Positions 22,715 to 23,497 of a DNA stretch of 23,497 nucleotides are shown here, piece by piece. The translations under genes and the position numbers were made by a program. Source of the DNA: UBA9732 sp963606545 (GTDB lineage: Bacteria; Spirochaetota; Spirochaetia; Sphaerochaetales; Sphaerochaetaceae); contig CAVCYP010000026.1 in assembly GCA_963606545.1 (NCBI GenBank), positions 1-23,497 on the forward strand, written 5' to 3'. The notes beneath the pieces were generated by a model. The model did not search any database, was not told where the DNA came from, and saw only the letters and a program-made list of their open reading frames with translations. The first letter of the stretch is position 1. Each line of letters opens with the position of its first letter.

Positions 22715-23443
22715 TTAGCTTTCGTTTGTATAAGTTATAGTGATTGTTGCTTCGTAGTTGTCACCAGCAGTAAGACTTGTTGTATCCCAAGTAAATGTTG
22801 CACCTTCAGCAATAGTAGCAGCCTTAGCATTCATAGGAATTGCCTGACCATTTTCATACTTAGCAGTAACAGTTGCAACATTACCAGATGCCGTCCCAGC
22901 CGTAAGAGTAAGAAGCTTATCATTCTTTCCGACTGTTGAAGTAACATCTTTACCTTCAACATTAAAAGCTGTTGCCACTGCAACATCACTCATATAGACA
23001 TGCCCATTCGTGCTAACAACATTTGCAGCTGCACTTGCAATACTTGTATCTTTATTCTTCAACTCAGATGCAGTAACTGTTACTTTAACTTTACCAATGT
23101 ATCTAATGTCAACTTTCTCAGTAGAACTAGAATCATTATTTTTCAAACCATAGTGCTGAACAGCAATCTTAACAGAAACTTTTCCATCGACTGAGGTATC
23201 ACCAGCAATACTATTGTTTGTTGTTCCACTTACAACAGTTTCATCTACACTTGTACCTGTATATGCAACAATCTGATAAACAGGATAAATCCTTCCAATT
23301 GTTGTTGTAACATAAATCAGATTTGACTTATCATTTGCATTTGTCTTGTAATCTGAGACATTTGCTTCAGAACCTGTTGCTACTGCGAATACGCATCCGA
23401 TTGCCAATACTGCAATAATTAAAATAACTGCAAATCTCTTCAT
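22715..23443 (-). CDS. Fimbrial subunit-like exported protein (major pilin candidate)
   Basis: The 242-residue product begins with a signal peptide (MKRFAVILIIAVLAIGCVFA, 1-20). The mature part is rich in Thr, Val, Ser, Lys and Asn and is almost free of Trp and Cys. Alternating strands such as VKVTVTASEL run through it, and the C-terminus YEATITITYTNES has the pattern of a pilin's last strand. As the first gene of the operon it is the best candidate for the main structural subunit. A strong AGGAGA site lies 9 bases before ATG 23443; the frame is open 12 codons further upstream, but the signal peptide and binding site rule that out. Family membership is inferred from position and pattern, not from a recognised signature. 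Confidence 0.65.
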   Translation of the reverse strand: MKRFAVILIIAVLAIGCVFAVATGSEANVSDYKTNANDKSNLIYVTTTIGRIYPVYQIVAYTGTSVDETVVSGTTNNSIAGDTSVDGKVSVKIAVQHYGLKNNDSSSTEKVDIRYIGKVKVTVTASELKNKDTSIASAAANVVSTNGHVYMSDVAVATAFNVEGKDVTSTVGKNDKLLTLTAGTASGNVATVTAKYENGQAIPMNAKAATIAEGATFTWDTTSLTAGDNYEATITITYTNES

Positions 23444-23473
23444 AATTTTTATCTCCTCTCTCGTTCGTGGTCT

Positions 23474-23486
23474 AGCCACAGTGGCT
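23474..23486. repeat. Small palindrome upstream of the first pilin gene
   Basis: AGCCAC and GTGGCT form a 6-bp inverted repeat around a single A, about 30 bases upstream of the pilin ATG. It could be a protein-binding site or, with a looser fold, a small hairpin in the 5' leader. The window ends 11 bases further on, so the promoter of the fimbrial operon is not visible. Confidence 0.3.
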
Positions 23487-23497
23487 TCTCACAAACA

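Overview
The window looks like part of the chromosome of a diderm bacterium, most likely a host-associated spirochaete (Spirochaetota, perhaps Sphaerochaetaceae or a relative of Treponema). The signs are a dprA-xer-hslV-hslU block, a type III glutamine synthetase, BspA-type leucine-rich repeats, InlB-type repeats and outer-membrane proteins, all in moderately AT-rich DNA. This placement is an inference from gene content and was not tested by a search. The window is densely coded, and no gene-free stretch exceeds about 170 bases.

Left part (1-4014): a tRNA-Val gene and hslU converge on a strong bidirectional terminator. On the minus strand, dprA, a XerC/D tyrosine recombinase, hslV and hslU form a tight operon with a one-base gap, a 4-base ATGA overlap and a 13-base gap. 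Middle left (4084-6816): on the plus strand, a good sigma-70 promoter preceded by a repeated GTTAAC motif drives an E2-type (CAT-fold) acyltransferase-like protein. This is translationally coupled to a long-chain acyl-CoA synthetase. It converges on a type III glutamine synthetase whose ribosome binding site lies in the arm of a perfect 12-bp hairpin.

Centre (9039-15082): three exported proteins follow one another on the minus strand. They are a 1228-residue lipoprotein with about twelve InlB-type repeats and an LPP20-like C-terminus, a BspA-type LRR protein, and a beta-barrel protein with acidic, Pro/Glu-rich linkers. The two runs of N in the window both fall inside in-frame tandem repeats of these genes. 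Next (15129-17619) is a two-gene ABC transporter with its own promoter.

Right end (17675-23443): the most notable content is a complete chaperone-usher fimbrial operon on the minus strand. It holds two pilin-like subunits, a PapD-like chaperone, a 1090-residue usher and, directly abutting the usher stop codon, a small homologue of V-type ATPase subunit F. The subunits would be exported by Sec, folded by the chaperone and passed through the usher in the outer membrane. The usher is unusual: it has an N-terminal hydrophobic segment, a linker of about 100 acidic/proline-rich residues before the usher domains, and an acidic C-terminal tail. Chaperone-usher systems are known mainly from Proteobacteria, so one in a probable spirochaete deserves attention.
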